Shown here: piece after piece, positions 1 to 9,798 of the stretch | Layout: each line of letters begins with the position of its first letter | Numbering within the stretch: position 1 is the stretch's first letter | Assembly (NCBI GenBank): GCA_030147945.1 | Contig: JASBUL010000011.1 | Span: 62,001 to 126,000 of the forward strand | DNA length: 64,000 bases | Direction: 5' to 3' | From: Oceanococcus sp. | GTDB taxonomy: Bacteria; Pseudomonadota; Gammaproteobacteria; Nevskiales; Oceanococcaceae | Notes under the pieces: generated by a model | Told to the model about the DNA's origin: nothing | Databases searched by the model: none | Seen by the model: only the letters and a program-made list of their open reading frames with translations | Program-made: the position numbers and the translations under genes

Positions 1-1
1 T

Positions 2-301
2 CACGCGCTGGCGCAGAAATATCTCAACGGACACGGCTCGGGCATCCTCAGCTTCGGCATCGAAGGCGGACGCGAGGCCGGTGTGCGCTTCTACGACGCG
101 CTGCAGCTGATCCTGCGTCTGGTCAATATCGGCGATGCCAAGAGCTGCGCTGCCATTCCGGCCTCAACCACGCACCGCCAGCTGAATGACGAGGAGCTGC
201 GCCAGGCCGGCGTTACCCCGGACATGGTGCGCCTGTCGATCGGTATCGAGCACATTGGCGATCTGATTGCAGACCTGGATCAGGCCCTCAACGCAGTCTG
301 A
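2..301 (+). CDS. metY: O-acetylhomoserine sulfhydrylase, C-terminal part only
   Basis: This is the last 99 residues of a Cys/Met-metabolism PLP enzyme; the rest lies left of the window. The segments LVNIGDAKS, PASTTHRQL and VRLSIGIEHIGDL are typical of the C-terminal domain of O-acetylhomoserine/O-succinylhomoserine sulfhydrylases, which make homocysteine from activated homoserine and sulfide. The catalytic lysine is outside the window, so subfamily choice (MetY versus MetZ/MetB) rests on the tail alone. The metX-metW genes 37 kb away would supply the activated homoserine. The family is clear; the exact substrate is inferred. Confidence 0.85.
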   Translation, partial: HALAQKYLNGHGSGILSFGIEGGREAGVRFYDALQLILRLVNIGDAKSCAAIPASTTHRQLNDEELRQAGVTPDMVRLSIGIEHIGDLIADLDQALNAV

Positions 302-315
302 TTCGGCGTGTGCGT

Positions 316-335
316 CCCCGGCTGCCAAGCCGGGG
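316..335. terminator. Hairpin between convergent metY and PilZ genes
   Basis: A perfect 8-bp stem (CCCCGGCT pairing with AGCCGGGG) closes on the tetraloop GCCA, just after the metY stop and before the end of the convergent PilZ gene. There is no clear T run, so it is at most an atypical terminator or a transcript-end stabilising hairpin. Confidence 0.35.
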
Positions 336-346
336 GCGCAGCCCGC

Positions 347-700
347 TCATTCGCGCCCGAAGAAGGCGGGATATTTGCGGATCAAACGGCGCTGCTCGCT
401 GACCATCAAGGCCAGGGGAATGCCTTCCGACAGCACCAGGACCACTTCATCGCTCTGCTTGCGCAAGACCCGCCCTTCAACCGCAACGCTGTCGCCAGGC
501 AGCTGCAATATGCCCACGATCTGGCGTTGCTGAGTCAGATCGTCGCCCTGATCCAGGGCAACCAGGCGCATGCCGCCCTCGGAAATCTCACTGACCGGAT
601 AACTGGCTCCGTCGGTCAGCAAGCACGGCCGCTCCACTTGCGGGTAAAGCAAGCGAAAGTACGCGCGCCGTTGCGCCTCATTGTCATCCGATTTGGCCAT
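347..700 (-). CDS. PilZ domain protein (c-di-GMP receptor)
   Basis: A 117-residue single-domain protein with PilZ signatures. The RxxxR motif is at residues 12-16 (RAYFR) and the second motif at 38-43 reads E-I-S-E-G-G, with Glu in place of the usual Asp/Asn of (D/N)xSxxG. PilZ proteins bind cyclic di-GMP and act as adaptor effectors on motility, adhesion or secretion machinery. Nothing else is fused to the domain, so its partner is unknown. It is transcribed convergently with metY and lies 56 bp beyond the end of gshA on the same strand, so co-transcription with gshA is possible. The Glu substitution is conservative; binding is probable but not proven. Confidence 0.8.
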   Translation of the reverse strand: MAKSDDNEAQRRAYFRLLYPQVERPCLLTDGASYPVSEISEGGMRLVALDQGDDLTQQRQIVGILQLPGDSVAVEGRVLRKQSDEVVLVLSEGIPLALMVSEQRRLIRKYPAFFGRE

Positions 701-756
701 GCACAGAACGAACTCAAACCCGCAGCATCACTAGCCTACACTGCCTGATCGCCGGC

Positions 757-2340
757 TCAGAGCAGACTGGCCAGCATGTCATCACAAACCGAGGCGAAAT
801 AGTCCTGAACATAGGCCTCGACCTGCTCGGCGGTCGCGCCGGGCAAAGCTGCGGCCTGCTCGAAGGATGCGCGGGTCAATTGCGCCAATTCCGCCGCCAC
901 CGCCGTATCCATGGTCTGCTCGGCAAACCCTCGGGTATGGCGCTCGGCCAGACCCAGCGCCCAGTCGTGGTAGCCGCCGTCGGCACCGGCATCCAGAACG
1001 CGCTGGGACGGCAAGGTCTCCGGCGCCTGCCATTTGTCGCGCTGAATTTGCACCGCCTCGGCGTATTGATGCCCTCCATGGGCGCGATCAAGCTGGACCG
1101 CGATCAAGGCGCAATCATCCAGGCATTCATCCAGCCAGTGTCGCAATGACAGGCTGGACGAGCCCCGCATCAGCTTGACGCCGGGCTGACGTCCGTAGCG
1201 GATCGCCACCGTACGATTGTGCTTGTCGATTTTCTCGCGCCCAGTGTTGTCCTCTCCCCAGGCCAGACAGGCGAGCAGAAACACCTCCATGAACCGCGCG
1301 CTGGCGCCACTCAGACCAAGCGGATCAAACGGGTCCACATCCAACATGCGGACTTCGATGTAGCTCACGCCGCGATTGAACAAGGCACACGCCGGCCGCT
1401 CGCCGCGCTCGGCAATCTGCTTGGGCCGAATCGCGCTGTAGTACTCGTTCTCGATCTGCAGGATATTGCCGTTGAGCTGCACCCAATCGCCATTGGCCTG
1501 CGCACCCAGGGCTTCATAGGCTGGCCATGGCGTGCGCGTGGCCAGCACCAGCTCACGCACGTAATCCGTGAGATCGCGGTGCGAGATATTGAGGTCCGAC
1601 TGCGCCGGACTCTGATAACCGATGTCGCTCATGCGCAGGCTGGTGGCATATTCGCCGTAGACATGCTGATCGTCCAGCCTGCGCAGCCAGTTGGTTGGCT
1701 GTGCCATGGAACTGCGCGCGGCAATGGGCGAAGCGCCAAACAGATAAGGCAGAACCCAGGCGTGTTGATCAAAGCCGCGGATCAACCGGAAATACAGCTG
1801 GTTGCGACACACCTGTTCGCTCAGCCCCTGCCCCATGCGGGTGTGCATGTGGGCCAGAAAGCGTGGATCGAAGGAAAAATTGAAGTGCACGCCGGCAATG
1901 ATCTGCATGATCTTGCCATAACGTGAAGCCAATCCCTGGCGATAGATCTGCTTCATGCGACCGCTGGCGCTGGGACCAAAATCGGCTATGCGAATCTGCT
2001 CGTCGAGCGCCCATGGCGGCATGCTCAACGGCCACAGACGTTCACCCGCCGGCAGGTGGCGCGCAACCCAGGCATGCAGCTGGCGCAGCTCATCCCGCAT
2101 CGGCTCAGCACCCTGATGCGGCGCTGTGACCAGCTCCAGCAGGCCCTCGGAAAAGTCCACCGTGATCGATGGATGGGTGAGCTTGTGTCCGATCGCTGCC
2201 GGGTGATCGCTTGGCGACACTGCACCCTGGGCATCGACACGCAGGGTTTCACGCTCCAGGCCCACCTGATTTCGCGTCAACGTCGCGAAATCCAGCTGCT
2301 CAAGGCAAGTCCGCTTCAACACGGACGGGCGATTCGACAT
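757..2340 (-). CDS. gshA: Glutamate-cysteine ligase (first step of glutathione synthesis)
   Basis: This 527-residue protein looks like the E. coli-type GshA (518 residues in E. coli). It ligates L-glutamate and L-cysteine using ATP, the committed step of glutathione synthesis. Near the start NQVGLERETLRV contains the glutamate-binding/Mg region; further on IIAGVHFNFSF, NGNILQIENEYYS and YIEVRMLDVDPF are family signatures. I chose the ATG at 2340 (MSNRPSVLKR). An upstream in-frame start at 2385 would add 15 residues that do not look like the family and would overlap the divergent gene at 2378. No gshB is visible in the window. Confidence 0.92.
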   Translation of the reverse strand: MSNRPSVLKRTCLEQLDFATLTRNQVGLERETLRVDAQGAVSPSDHPAAIGHKLTHPSITVDFSEGLLELVTAPHQGAEPMRDELRQLHAWVARHLPAGERLWPLSMPPWALDEQIRIADFGPSASGRMKQIYRQGLASRYGKIMQIIAGVHFNFSFDPRFLAHMHTRMGQGLSEQVCRNQLYFRLIRGFDQHAWVLPYLFGASPIAARSSMAQPTNWLRRLDDQHVYGEYATSLRMSDIGYQSPAQSDLNISHRDLTDYVRELVLATRTPWPAYEALGAQANGDWVQLNGNILQIENEYYSAIRPKQIAERGERPACALFNRGVSYIEVRMLDVDPFDPLGLSGASARFMEVFLLACLAWGEDNTGREKIDKHNRTVAIRYGRQPGVKLMRGSSSLSLRHWLDECLDDCALIAVQLDRAHGGHQYAEAVQIQRDKWQAPETLPSQRVLDAGADGGYHDWALGLAERHTRGFAEQTMDTAVAAELAQLTRASFEQAAALPGATAEQVEAYVQDYFASVCDDMLASLL

Positions 2341-2377
2341 TGGCGCTAACCCAGTGGCTGGAAAGTGGCGTACTGTA

Positions 2378-3487
2378 ATGCACATGGCGCGGGCCGTGAA
2401 TCATTCCCTTCCGCGACGCTGCGCGCGGCTCTTGGTCGGCACCGGCCTGGTACTGACGGCCAACTGTGCCTTGCCGGCAGACGCCGAAGCGCCCGAGCCG
2501 GCCACCGAACGTGTGCCTCTTGAGACCTACGGCAATCATCCTGTGCCGCGTGTGTATCCGCGTGAGAAGCCGCGCCCCTGCGATCAGGTTTATGTGCCGG
2601 ACCACGATGACATGCTTGACCTGACCCGCGACCAGATCGAGGAAATCATCTGCCGCGCCGCCCTGTGGCTGGACGGCTTTGGCGGCGAAGCCAACGTGCT
2701 GGCGGCACGGCGCTCACGCGGGCGCCTGGAGACCTCCTACTACTGGTCGGAATTCACCGGCTCAGAAACCCGCGTGCGCTTCAAGGTCCGGGTCGAACTG
2801 CCTGCCCTGAAGGAGCGCCTGTCGGCCTTCGTCGGCCTGGATAATGACGACGATTTCGTGCGCGGCCGTAGCGAGGGCTTCGCCCTGCGCAGCGAATTCC
2901 CTACCCTGGACGATGATGACGACTGGCTGGCCGGCCTCGGCTATGGTTTCCCCACCTCAAGCCGGGTGTTCAAATCCGACCTGCGGGTGGGGGCCAAGCG
3001 CCTGACCGACACCGAAGTGTTCGTGCAGAACCGTTTTCGCTATCTGGCCTACAGCGACGATGTCAATGTGGTGACCCTGCGCGAAGTGCTGTTCTGGACC
3101 AACAAAGACGGCTTCGGGTCGACCAGCGGGCTGGACTGGATGCATGTCATCACCCCCAAGCTGCTGGCGCGCTGGGATACCGTCGGCACCGTGACCCAGG
3201 AGAGCGCCGGGCTGGACTGGCGCAGTGCCGCCTGGCTCTACTACAGCCTGGGGGGCGAAAAGGGTCTGGCGCTGGAAGTGTTCAGTCGTGGCGAGACACG
3301 CCATCTGGTCCCGGTGCGGGAATACGGCCTGCGCATGCTGTACCGCCATCCGCTGTTCCAGCGGCGCCTGTATCTCGAGTTCATCACCGGCTACACCTGG
3401 CCACGCATTGATCCGCTGGTCGAACGCGACGGCAGCTACGGGGTCGGCGTGGGCCTGCAGTTGCCGTTTGGGCCCAGGGACACCTGA
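2378..3487 (+). CDS. Exported protein of unknown function, probably outer-membrane barrel
   Basis: I do not recognise a named family. The protein is about 369 residues and begins with a basic n-region and a hydrophobic stretch ending near CALPADA, consistent with a signal peptide. The body has alternating polar/hydrophobic strands with many aromatic and charged residues (RLETSYYWSEF, GYGFPTSSRVFKSDLRVG, YGVGVGLQLPF), and ends in a strand-like segment. This suggests a beta-barrel-like outer membrane protein. An acidic patch (LDDDDDW) lies mid-protein. ATG 2378 or 2384 is preferred over the GTG at 2354. It is divergent from gshA with 37 bp between starts, so the two may share a promoter region. 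Confidence 0.6.
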   Translation: MHMARAVNHSLPRRCARLLVGTGLVLTANCALPADAEAPEPATERVPLETYGNHPVPRVYPREKPRPCDQVYVPDHDDMLDLTRDQIEEIICRAALWLDGFGGEANVLAARRSRGRLETSYYWSEFTGSETRVRFKVRVELPALKERLSAFVGLDNDDDFVRGRSEGFALRSEFPTLDDDDDWLAGLGYGFPTSSRVFKSDLRVGAKRLTDTEVFVQNRFRYLAYSDDVNVVTLREVLFWTNKDGFGSTSGLDWMHVITPKLLARWDTVGTVTQESAGLDWRSAAWLYYSLGGEKGLALEVFSRGETRHLVPVREYGLRMLYRHPLFQRRLYLEFITGYTWPRIDPLVERDGSYGVGVGLQLPFGPRDT

Positions 3488-3568
3488 GCCTGCGCCGCAG
3501 CGGCCTTCACTTTTTCACTGCGGCCCCCAGCTTAGGCTGCGTCACATCTCACCATGTGATGCAAAGCG

Positions 3569-4249
3569 ATGTTCAAAATTGTACTGGGCTGCAGCCACGA
3601 GCGTGATCCGGCACAAGCCGTTGGCACGGTGATCGCTCATGCCATGTCAGGCCTGGCCGATGCACGGGCGCAGGCCGGCATACTGCTCAACAGCGGCCAC
3701 CACAACGACAGCACCTTGCTGCGGGCCATTCATGAAACCTGGCCGTCGATCAACCTGATTGGCTGCGCTGGCCCCAGCCATGGCCAGCACCCCAGCCTCA
3801 GTCTGCTGCTGCTGAACAGCCCCGATCTGGTGTTTCACGTCACCAGCGGCGCCCGCGATGAAAGCGCCCAAAGCGCGGCCGAACATGCCCTGTCGGGCTT
3901 CATGGAACAAGCCCACAACCTGGCCCTGTACCTCAGCCTGCACGACCAGTCCCAACCCTGGCCGGACGATTTCATTCACGCCACCACGCGCCTGCTGCCC
4001 GAGCAATGCGCCTGCCTTGAACCCTTGCTGCCGCCGATCGAGAAGCCATGGCAGATCGACCGCTACTATCTGGGCCGTGAAGTCACCCATGAACGTCTGC
4101 CGCTGCTTCTGGCGAGCAATCGGATCGACGATGCCAGCGGCTGGCGCTTTACCCGTCAACCCGGCATCGTGCGTCGTCAGCACGGCGAAGCGGTGTACGA
4201 ATACGACCGTCTGATCGGTGATCGACGCCGGCGCCAGCCCGCCGCCTGA
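3569..4249 (+). CDS. FIST N-terminal-domain-like protein
   Basis: A 226-residue soluble protein without signal peptide. The first 75 residues (an ILLNSGH-type strand, then LLRAIHETWPSINLIGCAG) match the pattern of the FIST N domain, in which a strand, a helix and an IGC(s/t) loop recur. FIST domains are predicted small-ligand sensors, often linked to signal transduction. The usual C-terminal FIST_C domain appears absent, and the C-terminal third is Arg-rich (IGDRRRRQPAA). It lies 112 bp upstream of icmF on the same strand. The family assignment is from pattern memory; the ligand is unknown. Confidence 0.5.
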   Translation: MFKIVLGCSHERDPAQAVGTVIAHAMSGLADARAQAGILLNSGHHNDSTLLRAIHETWPSINLIGCAGPSHGQHPSLSLLLLNSPDLVFHVTSGARDESAQSAAEHALSGFMEQAHNLALYLSLHDQSQPWPDDFIHATTRLLPEQCACLEPLLPPIEKPWQIDRYYLGREVTHERLPLLLASNRIDDASGWRFTRQPGIVRRQHGEAVYEYDRLIGDRRRRQPAA

Positions 4250-4323
4250 GGCACGAAGCACCCTCCTCGTCCAATCCGGCGATTTTCCCCGCCGCACAGC
4301 ACAGTAGACTGGCTCCATTTCGC

Positions 4324-4350
4324 TATACTGCGATTAATTAACCGATCGTT
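4324..4350 (+). promoter_or_regulatory. Putative icmF promoter with partial palindrome
   Basis: A TATACT hexamer at 4324-4329 could be a -10 box. Immediately downstream AACCGATCGTT (4340-4350) is an imperfect inverted repeat of the kind bound by TetR-type acyl-CoA-metabolism repressors. An AGGAG ribosome site at 4352-4356 precedes the icmF ATG. No convincing -35 box is seen. Confidence 0.3.
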
Positions 4351-4361
4351 CAGGAGCCGAC

Positions 4362-7300
4362 ATGAGCCAGCCGGCCGAATCATTTGCAACCCAGCCCGCC
4401 GCGGCGCACAAGCCTTTGCGCTTTGTCACCGCGGCCTCCCTGTTTGATGGCCATGATGCGTCCATCAACATCATGCGTCGTTTGCTGCAGTCACTGGGCT
4501 GCGAGGTCATCCACCTGGGGCACAACCGCTCGGTGGAGGAAATCGTCACCGCCGCCCTGCAGGAAGACGCCCACGGCATCGCCATCAGCTCTTACCAGGG
4601 CGGCCATGTCGAGTACTTCAAGTACATGATCGACATGCTCAAAGAGCGTGGCGGCGAAAACATCAAAGTCTTCGGCGGTGGTGGCGGCGTGATCGTGCCG
4701 GAGGAAATCCGCGATCTGCATGCCTACGGCGTGGCCCGCATCTATTCGCCACATGACGGACAGAAGCTCGGCCTTGAAGGCATGATCCGCGACATGATCG
4801 AGCGCGCCAGCCAGGACTTGAGCGGTGATGGCGAAGATCTGCTGGGCAAAACCTGTCAGGGCGACCAGCGTGCCCTGGCCCGCCTGATTACGCTGATTGA
4901 AGCGGAGCAAGTGCCCTGCGCCTTCATGGAACGCATCAAGCAGACCGCCAGCAGCAAGCATGTTCCAGTGCTGGGGATTACCGGCACCGGTGGCGCCGGC
5001 AAATCCTCGCTCACCGACGAGGTGATTCGGCGCTTTCGTATCGACCAGCAGGACGAGTTGAAGATCGCCGTTATTGCGGTCGACCCCAGCCGGCGCAAAT
5101 CCGGCGGCGCGCTGCTTGGCGACCGCATCCGCATGAACGCGCTGTACAAAAGCCGTGACGGTGAGTTCAAGATCTTCATGCGCTCGCTGGCCACGCGTGA
5201 AGGCGGCATGGAAGTGTCCAAAGCCCTGCCCGGCGCGATTGCGGCCTGCAAGGCTGCCGGCTTTGACCTGATCGTGGCCGAAACCGCGGGGATTGGTCAG
5301 GGCGACGCCGCCGTGGTCGAGATCGCCGATGTTTCGATGTACGTGATGACACCGGAATTCGGCGCCGCCAGCCAGCTCGAGAAAATCGACATGCTGGACT
5401 TCGCCGATGTCGTGGCGATCAACAAATTCGACCGTCGCGGCGCCGAAGACGCCCTGCGTGATGTGCGCAAGCAGATGCAGCGCAATCAGGTTGCATTCGA
5501 TCGCCCCACCGACGCCATGCCGGCCTACGGCACAATCGCTGCGCGCTTCAACGATGACGGCGTCACCGCGCTGTATTTCGCCCTGAAGGAACAACTGGCC
5601 AAACATCAGCTGGAGCTGCCCGAAGGTCAGCTGGCCCGGCCCGACACCACCATGTCGAGCAAAAGCGATGCGCTGGTGCCGGGTGCGCGTATCCGCTATC
5701 TGGCGGAGATCGCCGACACCGTGCGCGGCTACAAAAAACACGCCGATCATCAGGCTCAGATCGCGCGCGAGCGTCAGCAGCTGCGCGAAGCCAAGCGCAT
5801 GCTGGATCAGGCTGGCGAACCGACCGAGGCGCTCGAGCATCAGCTCAAGAAGCGCGATGATCATCTCAATGCCGAATCACGCCATCTGCTGCAGGACTGG
5901 CCGCAAACGGTGGAAAACTACAGCGGCGACAGCTTCACCTACAGGGTGCGCGACAAGCAGATTTCGGTGGCGCTGACCCGTGAATCCCTGTCCGGCACCA
6001 AGATTCCGAAGGTGGCCCTACCGCGGTTCTCGGATGACGGCGACCTGCTCAACTGGCTGTACAAGGAAAACCTGCCCGGCCGCTTCCCCTACACCGCGGG
6101 CGTGTTCCCGTTCCGGCGTGAAGGTGAAGACCCGGCCCGCATGTTCGCTGGTGAAGGTGGCCCGATTCGCACCAACAAGCGTTTCCACTACCTGTCCGAA
6201 GGCATGCCGGCCGCGCGCCTGTCCACCGCCTTTGATTCGGTCACCTTGTACGGCGAAGACCCGGACCCGCGCCCCGACATCTACGGCAAGGTCGGCAACT
6301 CCGGGGTCTCCATCGCCACCCTGGACGACATGAAGGACCTGTACGCAGGGTTCGACCTGTGCGCACCGACCACCTCGGTATCGATGACCATCAATGGGCC
6401 AGCGCCGACCATCCTGGCGTTTTTCCTCAACACCGCCATCGATCAGCAGGTCGAGGCTTTTGTCGAAGCCGAAGGCCGCCAGCCGCGGCCGGACGAATAC
6501 GAAAACATCAAGGCGCAAACCCTGCGCAGCGTGCGCGGCACGGTGCAGGCCGACATCCTGAAGGAAGACCAGGGCCAGAACACCTGCATCTTCTCCACCG
6601 AGTTCGCCCTCAAATGCATGGGCGATATCCAGGAGTATTTCATCGCCAATCAGGTGCGGAACTTCTACTCCGTGTCGATTTCCGGCTACCACATCGCCGA
6701 AGCTGGGGCCAACCCGATCAGCCAGCTGGCCTTCACCCTGTCCAACGGCTTCACCTTCGTCGAGAGCTACCTGGCGCGGGGCATGGACATCAATGATTTC
6801 GCCCCCAATCTGTCCTTTTTCTTCTCCAACGGCATGGACCCGGAGTACTCGGTCATGGGCCGGGTTGCCCGGCGCATCTGGGCCGTGGCCATGCGCGAGA
6901 AGTACGGCGCCAATGCACGCAGCCAGATGCTGAAGTACCACATTCAGACGTCTGGCCGTTCGCTGCACGCCCAGGAGATCGATTTTAACGATATCCGCAC
7001 CACCCTGCAGGCCCTGATCGCGCTGTACGACAACTGCAATTCGCTGCACACCAATGCCTACGATGAAGCGATCACCACGCCGACCGAGGAATCGGTGCGT
7101 CGGGCGCTGGCAATTCAGCTGATCATCAACAAGGAATGGGGCGTCAACAAGAACGAAAACCCCAACCAGGGCGCCTACATCTTTGATCAGCTCACCGAAC
7201 TGGTGGAAGAAGCCGTGCTGGCCGAATTCGAGCGCATCTCCGAGCGTGGCGGCGTGCTCGGGGCCATGGAAACCGGCTACCAGCGCGGCAAGATCCAGGA

Positions 7301-7640
7301 AGAGTCCATGCACTACGAACACCTCAAGCACTCCGGCGAGCTGCCGGTGGTTGGGGTGAACACCTTCCGCAATCCCAAGGACGACGACGGCCCGCAGGAC
7401 ACCACGCTGGAGCTGGCGCGCTCCACCGATGCGGAGAAGGACGAGCAAATCGAACGTTTGCGCGACTTCCACCAGCGCCATGCCGATCAGGCCCCGCAAG
7501 CCCTAGCCCGGCTGCAGCAGGTGTGCATCGAACGTGGCAACATCTTCGCCGAGCTGATGAACGCGGCGCGGGTCTGTTCTCTGGGACAGATCACCAACGC
7601 CTTGTTTGAAGTCGGCGGCCAGTACCGACGCAACATGTAA
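4362..7640 (+). CDS. icmF: Fused isobutyryl-CoA mutase (IcmF)
   Basis: A 1092-residue adenosylcobalamin enzyme that interconverts isobutyryl-CoA and n-butyryl-CoA. The order is that of IcmF. An N-terminal B12 domain has DGHD at 29-32, with His31 the presumed lower cobalt ligand. A central MeaI-type G-protein chaperone follows, with Walker [10 protein letters not shown] at 208-216 and NKFD from Asn354. The C-terminal acyl-CoA mutase domain has [12 protein letters not shown]. Phe595 (RMFAGEG) and Gln739 (GQNTCIF) stand where methylmalonyl-CoA mutase has Tyr and Arg, and are 144 residues apart as I recall for known IcmF, which argues against methylmalonyl-CoA as substrate. Pivalyl/isovaleryl activity is known for some members. 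The gene is intact and followed after 12 bp by an FAD oxidoreductase. Confidence 0.93.
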   Translation: MSQPAESFATQPAAAHKPLRFVTAASLFDGHDASINIMRRLLQSLGCEVIHLGHNRSVEEIVTAALQEDAHGIAISSYQGGHVEYFKYMIDMLKERGGENIKVFGGGGGVIVPEEIRDLHAYGVARIYSPHDGQKLGLEGMIRDMIERASQDLSGDGEDLLGKTCQGDQRALARLITLIEAEQVPCAFMERIKQTASSKHVPVLGITGTGGAGKSSLTDEVIRRFRIDQQDELKIAVIAVDPSRRKSGGALLGDRIRMNALYKSRDGEFKIFMRSLATREGGMEVSKALPGAIAACKAAGFDLIVAETAGIGQGDAAVVEIADVSMYVMTPEFGAASQLEKIDMLDFADVVAINKFDRRGAEDALRDVRKQMQRNQVAFDRPTDAMPAYGTIAARFNDDGVTALYFALKEQLAKHQLELPEGQLARPDTTMSSKSDALVPGARIRYLAEIADTVRGYKKHADHQAQIARERQQLREAKRMLDQAGEPTEALEHQLKKRDDHLNAESRHLLQDWPQTVENYSGDSFTYRVRDKQISVALTRESLSGTKIPKVALPRFSDDGDLLNWLYKENLPGRFPYTAGVFPFRREGEDPARMFAGEGGPIRTNKRFHYLSEGMPAARLSTAFDSVTLYGEDPDPRPDIYGKVGNSGVSIATLDDMKDLYAGFDLCAPTTSVSMTINGPAPTILAFFLNTAIDQQVEAFVEAEGRQPRPDEYENIKAQTLRSVRGTVQADILKEDQGQNTCIFSTEFALKCMGDIQEYFIANQVRNFYSVSISGYHIAEAGANPISQLAFTLSNGFTFVESYLARGMDINDFAPNLSFFFSNGMDPEYSVMGRVARRIWAVAMREKYGANARSQMLKYHIQTSGRSLHAQEIDFNDIRTTLQALIALYDNCNSLHTNAYDEAITTPTEESVRRALAIQLIINKEWGVNKNENPNQGAYIFDQLTELVEEAVLAEFERISERGGVLGAMETGYQRGKIQEESMHYEHLKHSGELPVVGVNTFRNPKDDDGPQDTTLELARSTDAEKDEQIERLRDFHQRHADQAPQALARLQQVCIERGNIFAELMNAARVCSLGQITNALFEVGGQYRRNM

Positions 7641-7652
7641 GGAGACCATCCG

Positions 7653-9269
7653 GTGCACGATACTGATGTCATCATCATCGGCGCCGGACACAACGGCCTG
7701 ACCGCGGCAGCCTACCTGGCCGCCGCCGGTCGCCGGGTCACGGTACTGGAACGTCGCGCTGTGGTCGGCGGCGCCTGTGTCAGCGAGGAGCTGGCACCGG
7801 GCTACAAGGCCTCAACCTGCAGCTATCTGGTCAGCCTGCTGGCGCCCGACATCATCCGCGACCTGGATCTGGCCCGCCACGGCTATCGCATGATCCCGCG
7901 CGATCCGGCCTCGTTCACCCCGCTGGATGACGGACGCTACCTGATACTCGGCCGTGACAGCGCAACCAACCAGCGTGAAATCAGCAAGTTCTCGCGGCGT
8001 GACGCCGAAGCCTATCCGCGCTACGAAGCCTTTCTGACCCGCGTGGCCGAGGCCCTGGAGCCGATCCTCGACAACCCGGTGCCGGCCCTGTTGCCACTGC
8101 CACAAAGCTGGCGTCGCCAGCCCCTCAGCCGGCGCATCAGCGATTTGCTCGGCACGCTGCGCCTGCGCCGTGCGCTGGCCAGGCTGGGTGCGGATCAGCC
8201 CGCAGCCATGCGCTTGCTGCTGGACTCTGCCCAGCAGGTGCTGGATCGCTGGTTTGAGTCGGATGTGCTCAAAGCCACCCTGGCCACCGACGGTGTGATC
8301 GGCGCCATGGCTGCGCCGTCCACCCCCGGCACCGGCTACGTCCTGCTCCATCATGTGATGGGCCATGCCGGCGGCACCCGCGGCGTGTGGGGCTATGCCG
8401 CTGGCGGCATGGGTGCGATCAGCCAGGCGCTGGCCGCCAGTGCAGCACAGCGCGGGGTGGAAATTCACACCCAGACCAGCGTGGCGCAGATCGAACACCA
8501 GGCGGGGCGGGTCACAGGCGTAAGGCTTGCCGACGGGCGCGTGCTCAAGGCCCCGATCGTGTTGTCCAATGCCACACCGCAGGTGACCTTCGGCCAGCTG
8601 CTTACACCCGACGCACTGCCGGATGGCTTCAATCAGGCCGTGGCTGCCATCGATTACAGCAGCGCCAGCGCCAAGATCAATCTGGCGGTGTCACGCCTGC
8701 CTGATTTCAGCGCCTGTCCCGGCAGCGACGAACCCGGCCCGCAACATCGCGGCACCATCCACATCGGCCCCAGCATGGACGCGCTGGAGCGTGCTTATGA
8801 TGCGGCCAAATACGGTCAGTTCAGCCCGCATCCACTGATCGAGATGACCATCCCCAGCGCACTGGACGACAATCTCGCGCCGCCCGGTCATCACATCGTT
8901 CAGCTGTTTGTGCAGTACGCACCCTACACCCTGCGTGATGCGGACTGGAGCAGCCAGCGCGACCGCTTTGCGGCGACCTGTCTGGCCGAAATCGACCGCT
9001 ACGCACCGGGTTTTTCACAGCATGTGCTGCACCGCCAGGTGCTCACCCCGGTGGATCTTGAACACGAATTCGCGCTGACCGGGGGCAATATTTTTCACGG
9101 CGCGATGACGCCCTCGCAGCTGTTGAGCCTGCGCCCGGTGCCCGGCTGGGCCGATCACCGCAGCCCGCTTCAGGGCCTGTACCTGTGTGGCGCCGGCGCG
9201 CATCCCGGCGGCGGTGTCAGCGGCTTGCCCGGGCGCAATGCGGCGCGGGCGGTGCTCAGCGACGGTTAG
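7653..9269 (+). CDS. PYROXD2/phytoene-desaturase-like FAD oxidoreductase
   Basis: A 538-residue flavoprotein of the amine-oxidase/phytoene-desaturase superfamily. The Rossmann motif IIIGAGHNGLTAA is at residues 7-19, followed by a VLERR..VGGAC segment, and the C-terminal FAD motif reads LYLCGAGAHPGGGVSGLPG. The GHNGL variant and overall length resemble the PYROXD2 group, whose bacterial substrates are mostly unknown; there is no carotenoid cluster here. The start is a GTG 12 bp after the icmF stop, preceded by AAGGAG at a good distance, so it is probably translated from the icmF transcript. A link to branched short-chain acyl metabolism is inference from position only. Confidence 0.75.
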   Translation: MHDTDVIIIGAGHNGLTAAAYLAAAGRRVTVLERRAVVGGACVSEELAPGYKASTCSYLVSLLAPDIIRDLDLARHGYRMIPRDPASFTPLDDGRYLILGRDSATNQREISKFSRRDAEAYPRYEAFLTRVAEALEPILDNPVPALLPLPQSWRRQPLSRRISDLLGTLRLRRALARLGADQPAAMRLLLDSAQQVLDRWFESDVLKATLATDGVIGAMAAPSTPGTGYVLLHHVMGHAGGTRGVWGYAAGGMGAISQALAASAAQRGVEIHTQTSVAQIEHQAGRVTGVRLADGRVLKAPIVLSNATPQVTFGQLLTPDALPDGFNQAVAAIDYSSASAKINLAVSRLPDFSACPGSDEPGPQHRGTIHIGPSMDALERAYDAAKYGQFSPHPLIEMTIPSALDDNLAPPGHHIVQLFVQYAPYTLRDADWSSQRDRFAATCLAEIDRYAPGFSQHVLHRQVLTPVDLEHEFALTGGNIFHGAMTPSQLLSLRPVPGWADHRSPLQGLYLCGAGAHPGGGVSGLPGRNAARAVLSDG

Positions 9270-9363
9270 GATTTGCATAAAGCTGTCCGGATTCATCCCG
9301 TGGCTGCGTATCTGATGAGCAAGGGCAATCAAGCCCGGACCTGTCAGACTCAAGGAGACCACC

Positions 9364-9627
9364 ATGATCAAATCCATCACCCGCGCCAGCATCTGCTTCG
9401 CCGCCTTCATCGCTGCACCGGCTTTCGCCGGTCCGGTCAACATCAACACAGCCGACGCCACCACACTGGATCAGGAACTGCACGGGGTTGGCCCGACCAT
9501 CGCCCAGCGCATCGTCGAATTTCGTGACGCTCACGGCGCTTTCGAATCGGCCGAGCAGCTGACCCAGGTCAAAGGCGTTGGCGACAAGACCCTGAGCCGC
9601 AACGCAACGTTCATTCTGCTCAAGTAG
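9364..9627 (+). CDS. ComEA-like helix-hairpin-helix DNA-binding protein, exported
   Basis: An 87-residue protein with a signal peptide (about residues 1-22, ending AFA) followed by a single ComEA-type helix-hairpin-helix unit: VNINTADATTLDQEL, GVGPTIAQRIVEFR, then VKGVGDKTL. Such proteins bind double-stranded DNA in the periplasm and in competent species help pull DNA across the outer membrane. The domain is the whole mature protein, as is common in gammaproteobacteria. A GGAG site lies just before the ATG, and a strong terminator follows the stop, so it may be a single-gene unit. No other competence genes are in the window. Confidence 0.85.
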   Translation: MIKSITRASICFAAFIAAPAFAGPVNINTADATTLDQELHGVGPTIAQRIVEFRDAHGAFESAEQLTQVKGVGDKTLSRNATFILLK

Positions 9628-9646
9628 GCTGATCAAACATCACACA

Positions 9647-9669
9647 GCGGGCTTCGGCCCGCTTTTTTT
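9647..9669 (+). terminator. Rho-independent terminator after the comEA-like gene
   Basis: The stem GCGGGC / GCCCGC closes on a TTCG tetraloop and is followed by seven T residues. It starts 20 bp after the stop codon. This is a textbook intrinsic terminator. Confidence 0.9.
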
Positions 9670-9702
9670 GTGCCCCAAGGCGGCCCTGGACATGCCTGTT
9701 TT

Positions 9703-9735
9703 TTGAGCGCGCCTGATGACGTCTATACTGCGTCA
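9703..9735 (+). promoter_or_regulatory. Putative promoter with inverted repeat upstream of PhoX-family gene
   Basis: A TATACT -10-like box (9724-9729) lies 15 bp after TTGAGC (9703-9708). The -10 is flanked by an inverted repeat, TGACG (9717-9721) and CGTCA (9731-9735), with nine bases between, which could be an operator. The short spacer makes the promoter call weak. Confidence 0.35.
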
Positions 9736-9798
9736 CATAGGCACAACAAGAACGCGGTATAAGCCGCGCCACGATCAAAACCAGAACGAGGACCCACG

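Noticed and set aside
2341-2385. N-terminal extension of gshA to a start at 2385
   Set aside because: The added residues do not look like GshA and overlap the likely start of the divergent gene.
4491-7499. Long minus-strand reading frames (457 and 493 codons) antisense to icmF
   Set aside because: They follow the third-codon GC bias of the real gene, lack recognisable motifs and ribosome sites, and are His/Gln/Val-rich shadows.
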